From assembly GCF_011801125.1 (NCBI RefSeq), contig NZ_CP046171.1:4216001-4280000 (forward strand): 64,000 nt of DNA. The letters run 5' to 3'. The translations under genes and the position numbers were made by a program. Shown in pieces: positions 8,796-16,590 of this stretch. How positions within the stretch are numbered: position 1 is the first letter of the stretch; each line of letters starts with the position of its first letter. Under the pieces are notes generated by a model. That model worked only from the letters and a program-made list of their open reading frames with translations. It was not told where the DNA came from and made no database searches. The stretch is from Nocardia brasiliensis. Its GTDB lineage: Bacteria; Actinomycetota; Actinomycetes; Mycobacteriales; Mycobacteriaceae.

Positions 8796-9499
8796 AAGTC
8801 TTCGCACCGCCGACCCTTCTCCGCCGGCGTGCGGGACGCGGAGGCGATCGGGTCGCGGGTGTGCGCAACGGCCACCCGCGGCCATGCTTCGCCAAAGACC
8901 GGCCCATGCGGCTGTGATCATGCTGTCGGCCACACAGGCCGCCGCCCGCGCGATGGGCAACCCGCATGCCCATCCTCACCGGCACGGGACGACGCCGTCG
9001 TGGGCGGCAGTGGACGGCGGATGTATGACGACCGGCAGGCACATCCGCGCCTTCACGGGTTCAGAACCAGGGCCGAAGACGATCACCCCACCGCCGACCA
9101 GGACAAGGGCCAGGGCGGCGGCAGCGCCCAGGATGGGCCGCAGCAGCCGCAGCCGCGATGACGGTCCGAGATCCCGCGCGTGGCGGTGCCGGCGCTGTCG
9201 ACACCACCACCAGATCAATAGGAGTTCCCGCATCGCCCTGCCCTCGTCCGGTACGAATTGAATCGCACTGGCGAGCAACATGTTACGGATCCGGCCCCAC
9301 TCCGCGTGGCGCGAACTACGCCGTATCCGAACAGGCGCGGGCTTTCGTTTTCCGGCTCCCCGCCGACGGCCCGCTTTCGCATTCCGGGCTGACACCCGGC
9401 CTACCCGTCTGGGACGCTGTGATGAGCGACGTGTCGAATGAGGGCGTTCAGCCAGGAGCAGAACCTCATGGAGCACCCGTCGCGTTCGGAAGGTTTCTC
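8796..9499. other. Gene-poor interval between the MFS gene and the sigma factor gene
   Basis: About 700 bases with no confidently predicted gene. It holds a weak minus-strand small membrane ORF (8976-9233, listed separately) and, near 9480, the Shine-Dalgarno of the sigma factor gene. The sigma factor frame remains open back to 9158, but that upstream stretch has no family-like content. I found no GTTT-N15-GGGTAY promoter in this interval, so autoregulation of the sigma factor is not evident here. Confidence 0.5.
8976..9233 (-). CDS. Possible small membrane protein (hypothetical)
   Basis: 85-aa ORF read from the ATG at 9233. It has a short N-terminus (MRELLLIWWW), a basic stretch (CRQRRHRHARD), one strong transmembrane helix (ILGAAAALALVLVGGGVIVF) and a 30-residue tail. 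The tripartite layout suggests a real single-span membrane protein, but no family is recognised and the Shine-Dalgarno (GAGGGCAG) is weak. It would be divergent from the sigma factor gene. Confidence 0.35.
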   Translation of the reverse strand: MRELLLIWWWCRQRRHRHARDLGPSSRLRLLRPILGAAAALALVLVGGGVIVFGPGSEPVKARMCLPVVIHPPSTAAHDGVVPCR

Positions 9500-10330
9500 A
9501 TGACCGTCCTGCCCACCTCCACCCCCGCCACCCGCCGGATTCGCGCAGGTCACGGCCGGGGAAAAGACTCATACGACGGGATCGAACCGATCCTGGCAGA
9601 ACTGGCGGACCTGCCAAGCGGCTCGCCTGAACGGGCGCGACTGCGCGCGGACATCCTGCGGCGGTGCCTACCGCTGGCCGAGCATATCGCCCGGCGCTAC
9701 ACCGGTCGCGGGGAAAATTACGAGGACCTGTTCCAGGTCGCGAGCCTCGGGCTCGTCGCGGCCGTGGATCGCTACGACCCGGCGCGCGAGACACCGTTTC
9801 TCGCCTTCGCCGTGCCGACGATCATGGGTGAAGTCCGCCGCCACTTCCGTGATTTCGGCTGGTCGGTGCGAGTTCCGCGGCGCACCAAGGAAATTCAGCT
9901 GATGCTCGCACCCGCCGTGGAGCGGCTCTGCCACCGGCTGTCCCGGATGCCCACCGCCATGGAGATCGCCGTCGAACTCGGCGTCGACCTGCTGGAGGTC
10001 ACCCAGGCGATGCTTGCCGCCAACGCCTACACCAGCGACCCGCTCGACACCTCCGCCCACGACAACGACAACGACTACGCCCCCAGTGCCGCCGACATGC
10101 TCGGCGCGGAAGATCCCGGCTATCAGCTGACCGACGAAGCGCTCGCCGTCGCACCGCTGCTGGACGAACTCCCGGACCGCGAACGGCTCGTCCTGCACCT
10201 GCGGTTCTTTCGCGGCCAGACCCAGATCCAGATCGCCGAACAGCTCGGCGTCTCGCAGATGCAGGTCTCCCGCATCCTCACCAAGACGCTCACTCACCTT
10301 CGGGAAAGCGCTCTCCCGAACGATAATTGA
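9500..10330 (+). CDS. sigF: RNA polymerase sigma factor, SigF/SigB subfamily
   Basis: 276-aa group 3 sigma factor. Region 2 contains GRGENYEDLFQVASLGLVAAVDRYDP and FLAFAVPTIMGEVRRHFRD; region 3 VRVPRRTKEI; region 4 LPDRERLVLHLRFFRGQTQ with the helix-turn-helix IAEQLGVSQMQVSRIL. This is the actinobacterial stress and stationary-phase type. The ATG at 9500 has GGAAGG six bases upstream; a longer start at 9422 is possible but lacks a good site. No anti-sigma factor (RsbW/UsfX) is adjacent, unlike the classical sigF operon. Several genes in the window carry matching promoters. Whether this is the only SigF paralogue cannot be seen. Confidence 0.88.
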   Translation: MTVLPTSTPATRRIRAGHGRGKDSYDGIEPILAELADLPSGSPERARLRADILRRCLPLAEHIARRYTGRGENYEDLFQVASLGLVAAVDRYDPARETPFLAFAVPTIMGEVRRHFRDFGWSVRVPRRTKEIQLMLAPAVERLCHRLSRMPTAMEIAVELGVDLLEVTQAMLAANAYTSDPLDTSAHDNDNDYAPSAADMLGAEDPGYQLTDEALAVAPLLDELPDRERLVLHLRFFRGQTQIQIAEQLGVSQMQVSRILTKTLTHLRESALPNDN

Positions 10331-10418
10331 CGGCAACCGACACTGATACCGCTGTGTCGCAATCGGTTTGGGCATATCAGGCCAGTGCAACGGCGGGATA
10401 CAAAGACGCAGAGCAGGA

Positions 10419-10452
10419 GCGACCCCGCGACAGTCACCTGTCGCGGGGTCGC
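10419..10452. terminator. Perfect hairpin between convergent genes (bidirectional terminator)
   Basis: A 15-bp perfect stem (10419-10433 with 10438-10452) closes a TCAC loop between the stops of the sigma factor gene (10330) and the DUF4383 gene (10465). There is no U-tract on either side, as is common in actinobacteria. The position between two convergent genes supports termination in both directions. Confidence 0.7.
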
Positions 10453-10464
10453 TGGTGTCATGGG

Positions 10465-10971
10465 TCAGTGCCGATTGAAACCGGGCGTGGGGTCCGTGCC
10501 GAACGACCCGCCCGTCTGGTTCGCGCCGACGCGCGGCAGCAGCAGGCCGAGCGCGACCATGCCGACGCCGAGACCGAAGTGCAGCCAGTTGTCGGCGGTG
10601 TTGACCGGGACGAAGTTGGCACTGCTGGCTTCGTCGATGATCAAGCCGTACAACCACAGCACCAGATAGATCACGCCACCACCGATCAGGAAACCGCGCG
10701 AGGCGGCGGCGGTGCGCGCCGCCGCGATCCCGGCGACGCCGAAGAGCAGGTGCACGATGTTGTGTAGCACCGAAACCTGGAACAGGCCGAGCAGTTTCGC
10801 CTCGGTGTGATGTCCGGCGAAGGTCAGCGTGTCGAAGCCGGTGGTGATGCCGGGGATGAATCCGAGCACGCCCACGAGCAGAAATACCGCGCCGACGACC
10901 AAGGACCCGAGCTGGACCAGCGTACGTGCCCGCGGTCCGGAATGGGCGACGGGTTGTTGGCTGTATGTCAT
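10465..10971 (-). CDS. DUF4383 membrane protein
   Basis: 168-aa integral membrane protein with four hydrophobic helices. It has the DUF4383 pattern: GVLGFIPGITTGFDTL, then GLFQVSVLHNIVHLLFGVAGI, then DNWLHFGLGVGMVALGLLLP. The function is unknown. Members are common in actinobacteria and often carry stress promoters. A GTTT-N15-GGGTAA promoter lies about 130 bases upstream on the same strand, so control by SigF, encoded just downstream and convergent, is likely. Start ATG at 10971 follows GAAAGAGATGG. Confidence 0.82.
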   Translation of the reverse strand: MTYSQQPVAHSGPRARTLVQLGSLVVGAVFLLVGVLGFIPGITTGFDTLTFAGHHTEAKLLGLFQVSVLHNIVHLLFGVAGIAAARTAAASRGFLIGGGVIYLVLWLYGLIIDEASSANFVPVNTADNWLHFGLGVGMVALGLLLPRVGANQTGGSFGTDPTPGFNRH

Positions 10972-11106
10972 GGTGATGCCATCTCTTTCGCAATCCGGGG
11001 CACGGCGACGCCCGCCGCACCCGGTCCGACGGCCACATTCAGCAGTGAACGGCCGAGCGCCCGGCACGCCCCATCGGCGTACCCGTCGGCGCAGTGCACG
11101 ACCGAT

Positions 11107-11131
11107 TTACCCGGCGTCACCCGCCCGAAAC
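11107..11131 (-). promoter_or_regulatory. Sigma-F-type promoter of the DUF4383 gene
   Basis: Minus strand reads GTTT (11128-11131), 15 bases, GGGTAA (11107-11112). Only the last base departs from GGGTAT/C. The predicted start near 11100 leaves a roughly 130-base leader before the ATG at 10971. Confidence 0.55.
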
Positions 11132-11165
11132 GGATTGCGCGCGAAGTGACTTGCGAACACCGGGC

Positions 11166-11768
11166 TCAGTTGTTGCGTGTGGTGTTCGGGGATTGGCCGT
11201 AGAGTCGGCGATAGGCGACCGCGAATCGGCCCGAGTTCCCGAACCCCCAGCCCACGGCGATACCGCTGACCGTCGTTCCATCGCCCGCGACGCGCTGTTC
11301 GAGTTCCCGATGGGCCTCGCGCATCCGCAGCCTGCGCAGGAAGCCCATGGGGGTGGTCTGCAACTCCTGCTGAAAGGCCAGCTGCATGGAGCGCACCGAT
11401 ACGAATCCGGCGGCGGCGATATCGGCGATCGAGACGTCCTCCCGCAGATTCGCCTTGATGAACGCCACGCCGAGCCGCACCGAATCAGCCGCGGCGCTCG
11501 GGGCCGCGGGCTCAACTTCAGGTTCGGGTTCGAGCAGTTCGACGTCCGGCAGGACGGCATCCACGCACGCGGCCAGATACTGCGCGGCGGCGTCGGTCAG
11601 GCCCAGTGCCGAGGTCGTCTCCGCGACATCACGCTGATGCTCGAGCACCGCACGCACCAGCCGGACGGCGTCCATATCCGGCGGTGGCCCCGCGTAGTCC
11701 GCCGCGGTCACCACCCGCAGGAATTCCTCGATCGCCGCTACATCCCGGCCGTCGAACTTCGTCATCAT
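11166..11768 (-). CDS. AraC-family transcriptional regulator
   Basis: About 200 aa. The C-terminal AraC/XylS double helix-turn-helix covers about residues 100-195: VSIADIAAAGFVSVRSMQLAFQ is the first motif and VSGIAVGWGFGNSGRFAVAYRRLYGQSP the second. The N-terminal ~90 residues do not match a recognised ligand domain. I take the start at the tandem ATGs (11765/11768); the frame is open further upstream to 11894. A sigma-F-like promoter (GTTG-N15-GGGTAT) lies at 11840-11864. The target is unknown. Confidence 0.82.
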   Translation of the reverse strand: MMTKFDGRDVAAIEEFLRVVTAADYAGPPPDMDAVRLVRAVLEHQRDVAETTSALGLTDAAAQYLAACVDAVLPDVELLEPEPEVEPAAPSAAADSVRLGVAFIKANLREDVSIADIAAAGFVSVRSMQLAFQQELQTTPMGFLRRLRMREAHRELEQRVAGDGTTVSGIAVGWGFGNSGRFAVAYRRLYGQSPNTTRNN

Positions 11769-11839
11769 CACCACCACACCATCCGATCCGCCCCCCGAAC
11801 GGTAGAGATCGTTTCCGACCCGGCACTGCACTGTGCCGA

Positions 11840-11864
11840 ATACCCAGCCCGGGCATCGCCCAAC
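11840..11864 (-). promoter_or_regulatory. Possible sigma-F-type promoter of the AraC gene
   Basis: Minus strand GTTG (11861-11864), 15 bases, GGGTAT (11840-11845). The -10 is perfect; the -35 has one mismatch (GTTG for GTTT). The predicted leader is about 65 bases. Confidence 0.4.
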
Positions 11865-11939
11865 CGAGCCACCGAACGACGCCGACCAGCGCACCGGGGC
11901 CGATCAGGCCCGGTCTACGCAGGTCGCGCTGGGGTTGGG

Positions 11940-12131
11940 TCAGGTGCCGACGCGCTCGTCCTCGAGCATCTCCCGGATCTGCGCGCGCAACTCAGGGCCG
12001 TCTTCGTGCTGGTGGACCGAGACCGCGTGCTCACTGGCGGCCCGCACGACCTCGTCCTCTTCGCCGGAGATGGTGAGCGTGCAGTTCGTCTCGCTGGGGA
12101 ACCTGCGACAGTCGGCTACTTTTCTCGTCAT
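11940..12131 (-). CDS. DUF1059 small protein
   Basis: 63-aa protein of the DUF1059 family (predicted small metal-binding): TRKVADCRRFPSETNCTLTI, a conserved acidic stretch GEEDEVV, and H-V-HQHED near the C-terminus. It has two Cys and two or more His that could bind a metal. Start ATG at 12131 is preceded by a strong AGGAGG. It stands alone on the minus strand, divergent from the riboswitch-metF unit. Function unknown. Confidence 0.75.
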   Translation of the reverse strand: MTRKVADCRRFPSETNCTLTISGEEDEVVRAASEHAVSVHQHEDGPELRAQIREMLEDERVGT

Positions 12132-12324
12132 CGGACGAGCCTCCTGAGAGATCAACAGTGCTGCTCTCCACGGTAGACCTCCCAGGTCAGCGCGGTCGCG
12201 AAAGCACGAATCAGACACGTCGCGGCCGGGCGAGCTTGGCGTGGCCCGAGGTCGTCGCCTATATTCGCGTGCACAACTGGTTCGCCGGAGGTGGAGTCGA
12301 GGAGCCCCTGATCCATCGGATGGC

Positions 12325-12440
12325 GTCGAGTTCGCCCGCGTGTTCGCGCGTGGGCGGGCGAGAGGGAACCCGGTGCGAGTCCGGGACTGTCCCGCAACGG
12401 TGAGTGGGCGCGCCCACGAGTCCGAAGACCTGCCGGTTGT
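12325..12440 (+). ncRNA. Cobalamin (B12) riboswitch
   Basis: The conserved adenosylcobalamin core is present: GGTGCGAGTCCGGGAC, then GTCCCGCAACGGTGA (about 12371-12402), followed by the B12 box in the form GAGTCCGAAGACCTGCC (12418-12434). The G/C-rich stem arms of P2-P3 lie just upstream (12338-12370). The expression platform should run from 12440 to the metF start at 12589. It would repress metF when B12 is plentiful. Boundaries are approximate. Confidence 0.88.
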
Positions 12441-12588
12441 GCCGGGTACGCCGTATCCGGCGGTCGTCGCCTCGTGGATTGGGCGTCACGCCGAGTGGAC
12501 CCGGGCACGGGATTGATGCTTCCAGGGCTCCGTCAGCGTTTCGCTCCTTGTGGGTGGTGACCACTGGGCGCGACCACGGAGTTCGTCA

Positions 12589-13572
12589 ATGCTGAACCCT
12601 CACAGGAGTTTCCCCGCACGCATCGGGCCGACGGTCCGGGGCGTGCCGTCGGTGGTGCAGAGCCTGCGGCTGCATTCGCGCCAGCGGGTGCCGTTCTCGG
12701 TGGAGTTCAATCCGCCGCGCGACGCGGCGGGCGAGGCGCGACTGTGGCGTGCGGTGCGCGAGTTCGAGCGCATGCACCCGGCGTTCGTCTCGATGACCTA
12801 CGGCGCGGGCGGTTCGACCAAGGATCGCACCGCACGGATCACCGGCGCGCTCGCGCAGGAGACCACGCTGCTGCCGGTGGCGCACCTGACCGCGGTCGGC
12901 CACAGCATCGCCGAGCTGCGCGCGCTGGTCGGCTCCTACGCCGACTACGGCATTCGCAACATCCTCGTGCTGCGCGGTGACCCGCCGGGCGATCCGCTCG
13001 GCGACTGGCACAAGCACCCCGATGGCGTCGAGTACGCCGAGGAACTGGTGCGGATCGTGCGAGATCTCGGCGATTTCAACGTGGGGGTCGCCTCGTTCCC
13101 GCAGATGCACCACCGCTCCCCCGACCTCGACACCGATACCGCGTTCCTGGCCGCGAAACTGCGCGCCGGCGCGGATTATTCGATCACACAGATGTTCTTC
13201 GAGGTCGAGCACTACCTGCGCCTGCGCGACCGGCTCGCGGCCGCCGATCCCGAGCAGGGCGCGAAGCCGATCATCCCCGAGCTGATGCCCATCACCTCGC
13301 TGCGCACGGTGGCGCGCGCGGAGGAACTCAGTGGCCGCGCGCTGCCCGCCCCGCTCATGGCGCGGCTGCGTCGCGCGGCCGGTACCGGGCCCGAGGAGGA
13401 TCGTGCCGCGGTGCGCGAGGTCGGGATCGAACTGGCCACCGAGCTGGCCCAGCGCCTCATCGACGAGGGCGCGCCCTGCCTGCACTTCATCACGCTGAAC
13501 TTCGCCAAGGCGACCACCGAGGTGCTCACCAACCTCGGCTACGAGGTCACCGCCGCGCCGCTCAGCGCCTGA
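12589..13572 (+). CDS. metF: Methylenetetrahydrofolate reductase
   Basis: 327-aa MetF-type TIM-barrel flavoprotein that reduces 5,10-methylene-THF to 5-methyl-THF for methionine synthesis. Diagnostic segments: VPFSVEFNPPRD (catalytic Glu), FVSMTYGAGGSTKDRT, AHLTAVGHS, ILVLRGDPP, and DYSITQMFFEVEHYLRLRDR. The start ATG at 12589 has ACGGAG about eight bases upstream, placed inside the riboswitch expression platform. It is unusual in that B12 control in this phylum is better known for metE; here it acts on the folate step that feeds both methionine synthases. Confidence 0.92.
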   Translation: MLNPHRSFPARIGPTVRGVPSVVQSLRLHSRQRVPFSVEFNPPRDAAGEARLWRAVREFERMHPAFVSMTYGAGGSTKDRTARITGALAQETTLLPVAHLTAVGHSIAELRALVGSYADYGIRNILVLRGDPPGDPLGDWHKHPDGVEYAEELVRIVRDLGDFNVGVASFPQMHHRSPDLDTDTAFLAAKLRAGADYSITQMFFEVEHYLRLRDRLAAADPEQGAKPIIPELMPITSLRTVARAEELSGRALPAPLMARLRRAAGTGPEEDRAAVREVGIELATELAQRLIDEGAPCLHFITLNFAKATTEVLTNLGYEVTAAPLSA

Positions 13573-13672
13573 TCGCCGGGTCGAGCCGGGTTCGCCACGC
13601 CGGACGTGGCGAAACGCCGAATACGCGAGGACACTGAAGGCCGACACCGAATTCGTCCCGAGGAGCGACGTG

Positions 13673-14059
13673 ATGGCAGCCGAGAGGCCTTTTGGGATCG
13701 ATCCGGAGGATTTCGAACGCGCGCTGCGGGAGGCGGGCATCGAGATCCGCGACCTGCTCGGCAAGGCGGGTCAGTACGTCGACCGCGCGGGCGTGAACAC
13801 CCTGGCGTCGCTGCTCGGCCAGTTCGTCCAGCCGGAGCGGGCGCGCCCGCCGAAGCCGGAGGCCGAGGCGACCACCGGCGAGACCGGCAGCGGCGTCTGG
13901 GTCATCTACAGCATCAACGACGCGGGCGAGGCCAGGGTCGAGCAGGTGTTCCCGAGCGAGCTCGAGGCCTTGCGCGCCCATCGCGACAACACCGACGAAC
14001 GCCGCCGCGTCCGCTTCCTCCCCTACGGCGTCCCCGCCACCGCGCTGGACTCCCTGTAA
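13673..14059 (+). CDS. Conserved-looking hypothetical protein
   Basis: 128 aa (starting MAAERPFGID). It has an acidic helical N-terminus (FERALREAGIEIRDLLGKAG), a Pro/Ala linker, and a C-terminal segment (GVWVIYSINDAGEARVEQVFPSELEALRAHRDN) that resembles a small alpha/beta domain. GAGGAG at 13660-13665 supports this start; a GTG is three bases upstream. I do not recognise the family and there is no helpful neighbour: metF ends about 100 bases upstream. Codon use is typical, so it is likely real. Confidence 0.65.
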   Translation: MAAERPFGIDPEDFERALREAGIEIRDLLGKAGQYVDRAGVNTLASLLGQFVQPERARPPKPEAEATTGETGSGVWVIYSINDAGEARVEQVFPSELEALRAHRDNTDERRRVRFLPYGVPATALDSL

Positions 14060-14176
14060 CCGCGGCCGCCATCGGGGAACAGGCGCGCCGCTTCATCGGC
14101 GGCCGCCCGCCCACGAGGCCGCCCGCGACCGAACCGTCGCGCGATCGGAGAGCGGCGGACCGCGCGCGAGGTCGCG

Positions 14177-14335
14177 TCAGCCGGTGGCGCGGGGCGGGTG
14201 GGTGGACTTCATGACGGTGGTCCACCACGACTCCAACGGGCTCGGCTCGGGCCAGTAGACCACCGGGGCTTCTTCGGGACCGCTTGCGGCCGTGGAGATC
14301 TGGTGCGGCTTCTCGACAGTGGTACTCGTAGTCAT
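14177..14335 (-). CDS. Small aromatic-rich ORF (hypothetical peptide)
   Basis: 52-aa ORF with strongly GC-biased third codon positions. The N-terminal half is Thr/Ser/Glu-rich and the C-terminal half carries VVYWPEPSPLESWW, rich in Trp, Tyr, Pro and Glu. No signal peptide and only a weak Shine-Dalgarno. It is preceded by a perfect 14-bp hairpin (14387-14420) and is divergent from the haem-oxygenase-like redox gene. It could be a regulatory small protein or a precursor peptide; there is no recognised leader motif, so function is open. Confidence 0.4.
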   Translation of the reverse strand: MTTSTTVEKPHQISTAASGPEEAPVVYWPEPSPLESWWTTVMKSTHPPRATG

Positions 14336-14386
14336 GCGGCTGGATCATCCCTCGAAGATCATCGCGAACGGGTTGCGCGAAGGGGC

Positions 14387-14420
14387 CGGGTGGGCCCGGC
14401 GCGGCGGCCGGGCCCACCCG
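14387..14420. other. Perfect 14-bp hairpin upstream of the small ORF
   Basis: Arms 14387-14400 and 14407-14420 pair perfectly around a 6-base loop. It lies about 50 bases upstream of the small minus-strand ORF. No U-tract follows on either strand. It could be an attenuator in the leader of the small ORF or a weak terminator. Confidence 0.45.
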
Positions 14421-14542
14421 TCGACGGAAAGAATCTGACGGTTGGATACAACGAGAATCTCGGTACGGACCGGCATCACCTCGCTCTCGACGGTCAACGG
14501 GCCACCCGCGGCGGCCGGGACGGATGTCAGGCGTCGATGGCT

Positions 14543-14572
14543 ACTTATCTGTGCCATCAGGCATAGATAAGT
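14543..14572. promoter_or_regulatory. 30-bp near-perfect palindrome, probable operator
   Basis: Two 13-base arms (14543-14555 and 14560-14572), starting ACTTATCT and ending AGATAAGT, match at 12 of 13 positions around ATCA. The site is AT-rich against a GC-rich background. It sits 84 bases before the redox enzyme ATG and in the divergent interval with the small ORF. This fits an operator for a dimeric regulator; no regulator gene is adjacent. Confidence 0.6.
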
Positions 14573-14655
14573 TTTAGCTCGCGGCACAGAAGGGCGCAAG
14601 TGGTTCGCTCGACTGTTGCGTGCATCGGACCCGCGATCCTGGGTACGTCCAGCTC

Positions 14656-15645
14656 ATGACTTCCCCTTCTGTCACCGAGGTCGGCGTTCTACCCGCACCC
14701 CGCGGCGAGTTGTCCGCCGGGGTGATCGACACGTTGACGCGAGAACCGGGCAGCCTCGTGCCCGCACTCCCCGAGCTCGACCCCTACGGCGACGACTTCC
14801 AGCTAGCCCTGCACACCTGCTACGAGCTGCACTACCACGGCTTCGGCGCGGTCGACCCCGGCTGGGAATGGGATCCCGGGCTGCTCACCCTGCGCGCGGA
14901 CATGGAACAGCACTATCTGCGCGCCCTGCGCGGCGACGTCCCCGGCGGCACCGACCTCGAAGCCGAACTCGAGGCCCTGCTGGCCACCCCGGCCGAGGAG
15001 ACCGGCGTCAGCGCCTTCTTGCGCGATGAGGGCGAACCGTGGCAGCTGCGCGAATACTTCGTGCACCGCTCGATCTACCACCACAAAGAGGCCGATCCCT
15101 ATGCGTGGGCGATCCCGTGCCTGCGCGGTCAGGCCAAGGCTTCGCTGGTCGCGGTGGAGTTCGACGAGTTCGGCGGCGGACGCGGCGAGCGGGTGCATGC
15201 CCGGCTCTACGCCGACCTCCTGGCGGGCGCCGGGCTGGACCCGCGCTATCTGCACTACCTCGACATCGTGCCCGCGCCGATGTTCGCCCTGGTCGACATG
15301 ATGTCGCTGTTCGGACTGCATCGGGCCTGGCGTGGCGCGCTGATGGGCCACTTCGCCACCGTGGAGATCACCTCCCCGCCCGGCGCCCGCCGGATGTCCC
15401 AGGCGCTGGGCCGCTGGGACAGCGATCCCGCCTGCGCCCTGTTCTACGACGAACACGTCGAGGCAGACGCGGTACACGAGCAGGTGATGCGCGAGGCGAT
15501 CACCGATCTGCTCGCGCAGGAACCGGACCTGCGGGCCTCGGTGGTGCTCGGCATTCAAGTAACGAACCTGCTCGAGGACCGTTTCGGCGAGCAGGTGCTC
15601 GGCGCCTGGCGCGCGGGGCGGACTTCGCTGCGGGAACCGCTTTAG
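14656..15645 (+). CDS. Iron-containing redox enzyme family protein (haem-oxygenase-like fold)
   Basis: 329-aa all-helical protein of the haem-oxygenase-like, di-iron oxidase type. Candidate metal ligands are in YELHYHGF (helix 1), REYFVHRSIYHHKEADPYAW (central helices) and FYDEHVEADAVHEQ (late helix), giving the spaced Glu/His pattern of this superfamily. Relatives oxidise amino acids, fatty acids or aromatics with O2. The ATG at 14656 is preferred over an upstream GTG (14620) because the family region begins after it. It leads a tight series: a methyltransferase starts 12 bases after its stop, then CDGSH and DAO-Rieske genes. Substrate unknown. Confidence 0.8.
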   Translation: MTSPSVTEVGVLPAPRGELSAGVIDTLTREPGSLVPALPELDPYGDDFQLALHTCYELHYHGFGAVDPGWEWDPGLLTLRADMEQHYLRALRGDVPGGTDLEAELEALLATPAEETGVSAFLRDEGEPWQLREYFVHRSIYHHKEADPYAWAIPCLRGQAKASLVAVEFDEFGGGRGERVHARLYADLLAGAGLDPRYLHYLDIVPAPMFALVDMMSLFGLHRAWRGALMGHFATVEITSPPGARRMSQALGRWDSDPACALFYDEHVEADAVHEQVMREAITDLLAQEPDLRASVVLGIQVTNLLEDRFGEQVLGAWRAGRTSLREPL

Positions 15646-15656
15646 TCGCGCTGATC

Positions 15657-16349
15657 ATGATTGACTCGGCGACGAGCGGGCATCGCCTACCAGTGATGTT
15701 GATACGGACCCCCGGTGTCTACCGGCCACAGACCGATACCTGGCTGCTCGCCGCCGCGCTGGCCGAGGCCGCGCTACCGCCGGGCGGCCGGGTCGTAGAT
15801 GTCTGCAGCGGGACCGGCGCGCTGGCGCTGCGCGCCGGCCTATGCGGCGCGGCCTCGGTCACCGCGATCGATATCTCCCGTGCGGCGAGCGTGTCCACCT
15901 GGCTCAACTGCCGCTTGCGCGGCGTCGACGTGGAGGTGCTGCGCGGTGATTTCGAAACCGCCGTGGCGGACCGGGAATTCGATGTGCTGCTGGCCAATCC
16001 CCCGTATGTCCCCGCGCGCTGCGATCGACGCGTGCGCGGCCGGGCGCGGGCCTGGCACGCGGGCAGCGACGGGCGGGCGTTCCTCGATCGCCTCTGTGCC
16101 CGCACCCCGGACCTGCTCGCGCGCGACGGCACCGCGCTGATCGTGCACTCGGTGGTCGCCGATCCGGACCTGACCATGACCCAGCTGCGCCGCGGCGGCT
16201 TGAAGGCCGCCGTCGTCGCGCGCACGACGGTCCCGTTCGGGCCGGTGATGCGCCGGTGCGCCGCGCATCTGGTCGAGCAGGGATTGATCCAGCCGGGACA
16301 ACAGGACGAGGAATTGGTGGTGATCCGTGCCGACAAGACCCGAAAGTGA
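15657..16349 (+). CDS. HemK/MTQ2-like class I methyltransferase
   Basis: 230-aa SAM-dependent methyltransferase. Motif I is VVDVCSGTGAL (residues 46-56) and the amino-methyl-transfer motif NPPY is at 114-117 in LLANPPYVP, as in enzymes that N-methylate glutamine, adenine or other planar amides. It resembles the HemK2/MTQ2 group, whose members modify release factors or other proteins. The start at 15657 lies 12 bases after the redox gene; 15693 is an alternative. The 3' end overlaps the CDGSH gene by 23 bases. Confidence 0.8.
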   Translation: MIDSATSGHRLPVMLIRTPGVYRPQTDTWLLAAALAEAALPPGGRVVDVCSGTGALALRAGLCGAASVTAIDISRAASVSTWLNCRLRGVDVEVLRGDFETAVADREFDVLLANPPYVPARCDRRVRGRARAWHAGSDGRAFLDRLCARTPDLLARDGTALIVHSVVADPDLTMTQLRRGGLKAAVVARTTVPFGPVMRRCAAHLVEQGLIQPGQQDEELVVIRADKTRK

Positions 16350-16536
16350 CCGCCGCCGCATAACTTTCACCGAAGACGGGCCCGCGCTGATCGAGGGCCC
16401 GGTCGAGATCGTCACGACCGACGGCACGCGCATCGAGTGCGACCGCTTCCAGGTCGCGCTGTGCCTGTGCAAGCGTTCGAAGAACTACCCCCTGTGCGAC
16501 ACCAGTCACCGCAGGCGACTGCGCGGCACCCGATGA
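16327..16536 (+). CDS. CDGSH iron-sulfur domain protein
   Basis: 69-aa protein with one CDGSH [2Fe-2S] site: CLCKRSKNYPLCDTSH supplies the C-x-C-(x)n-C-xxx-H ligands (3 Cys, 1 His). The small size and single site match bacterial mitoNEET-like proteins used in electron or cluster transfer. GTG start overlaps the methyltransferase by 23 bases, so the two are translationally linked. It could serve as redox partner for the haem-oxygenase-like enzyme two genes upstream (inference). Confidence 0.85.
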   Translation: MPTRPESDRRRITFTEDGPALIEGPVEIVTTDGTRIECDRFQVALCLCKRSKNYPLCDTSHRRRLRGTR

Positions 16537-16590
16537 ATCCCCGCGACGGCGTGGGTGTTTCGACGGGTCGGGGGCGGGCATTCGGCCGAC

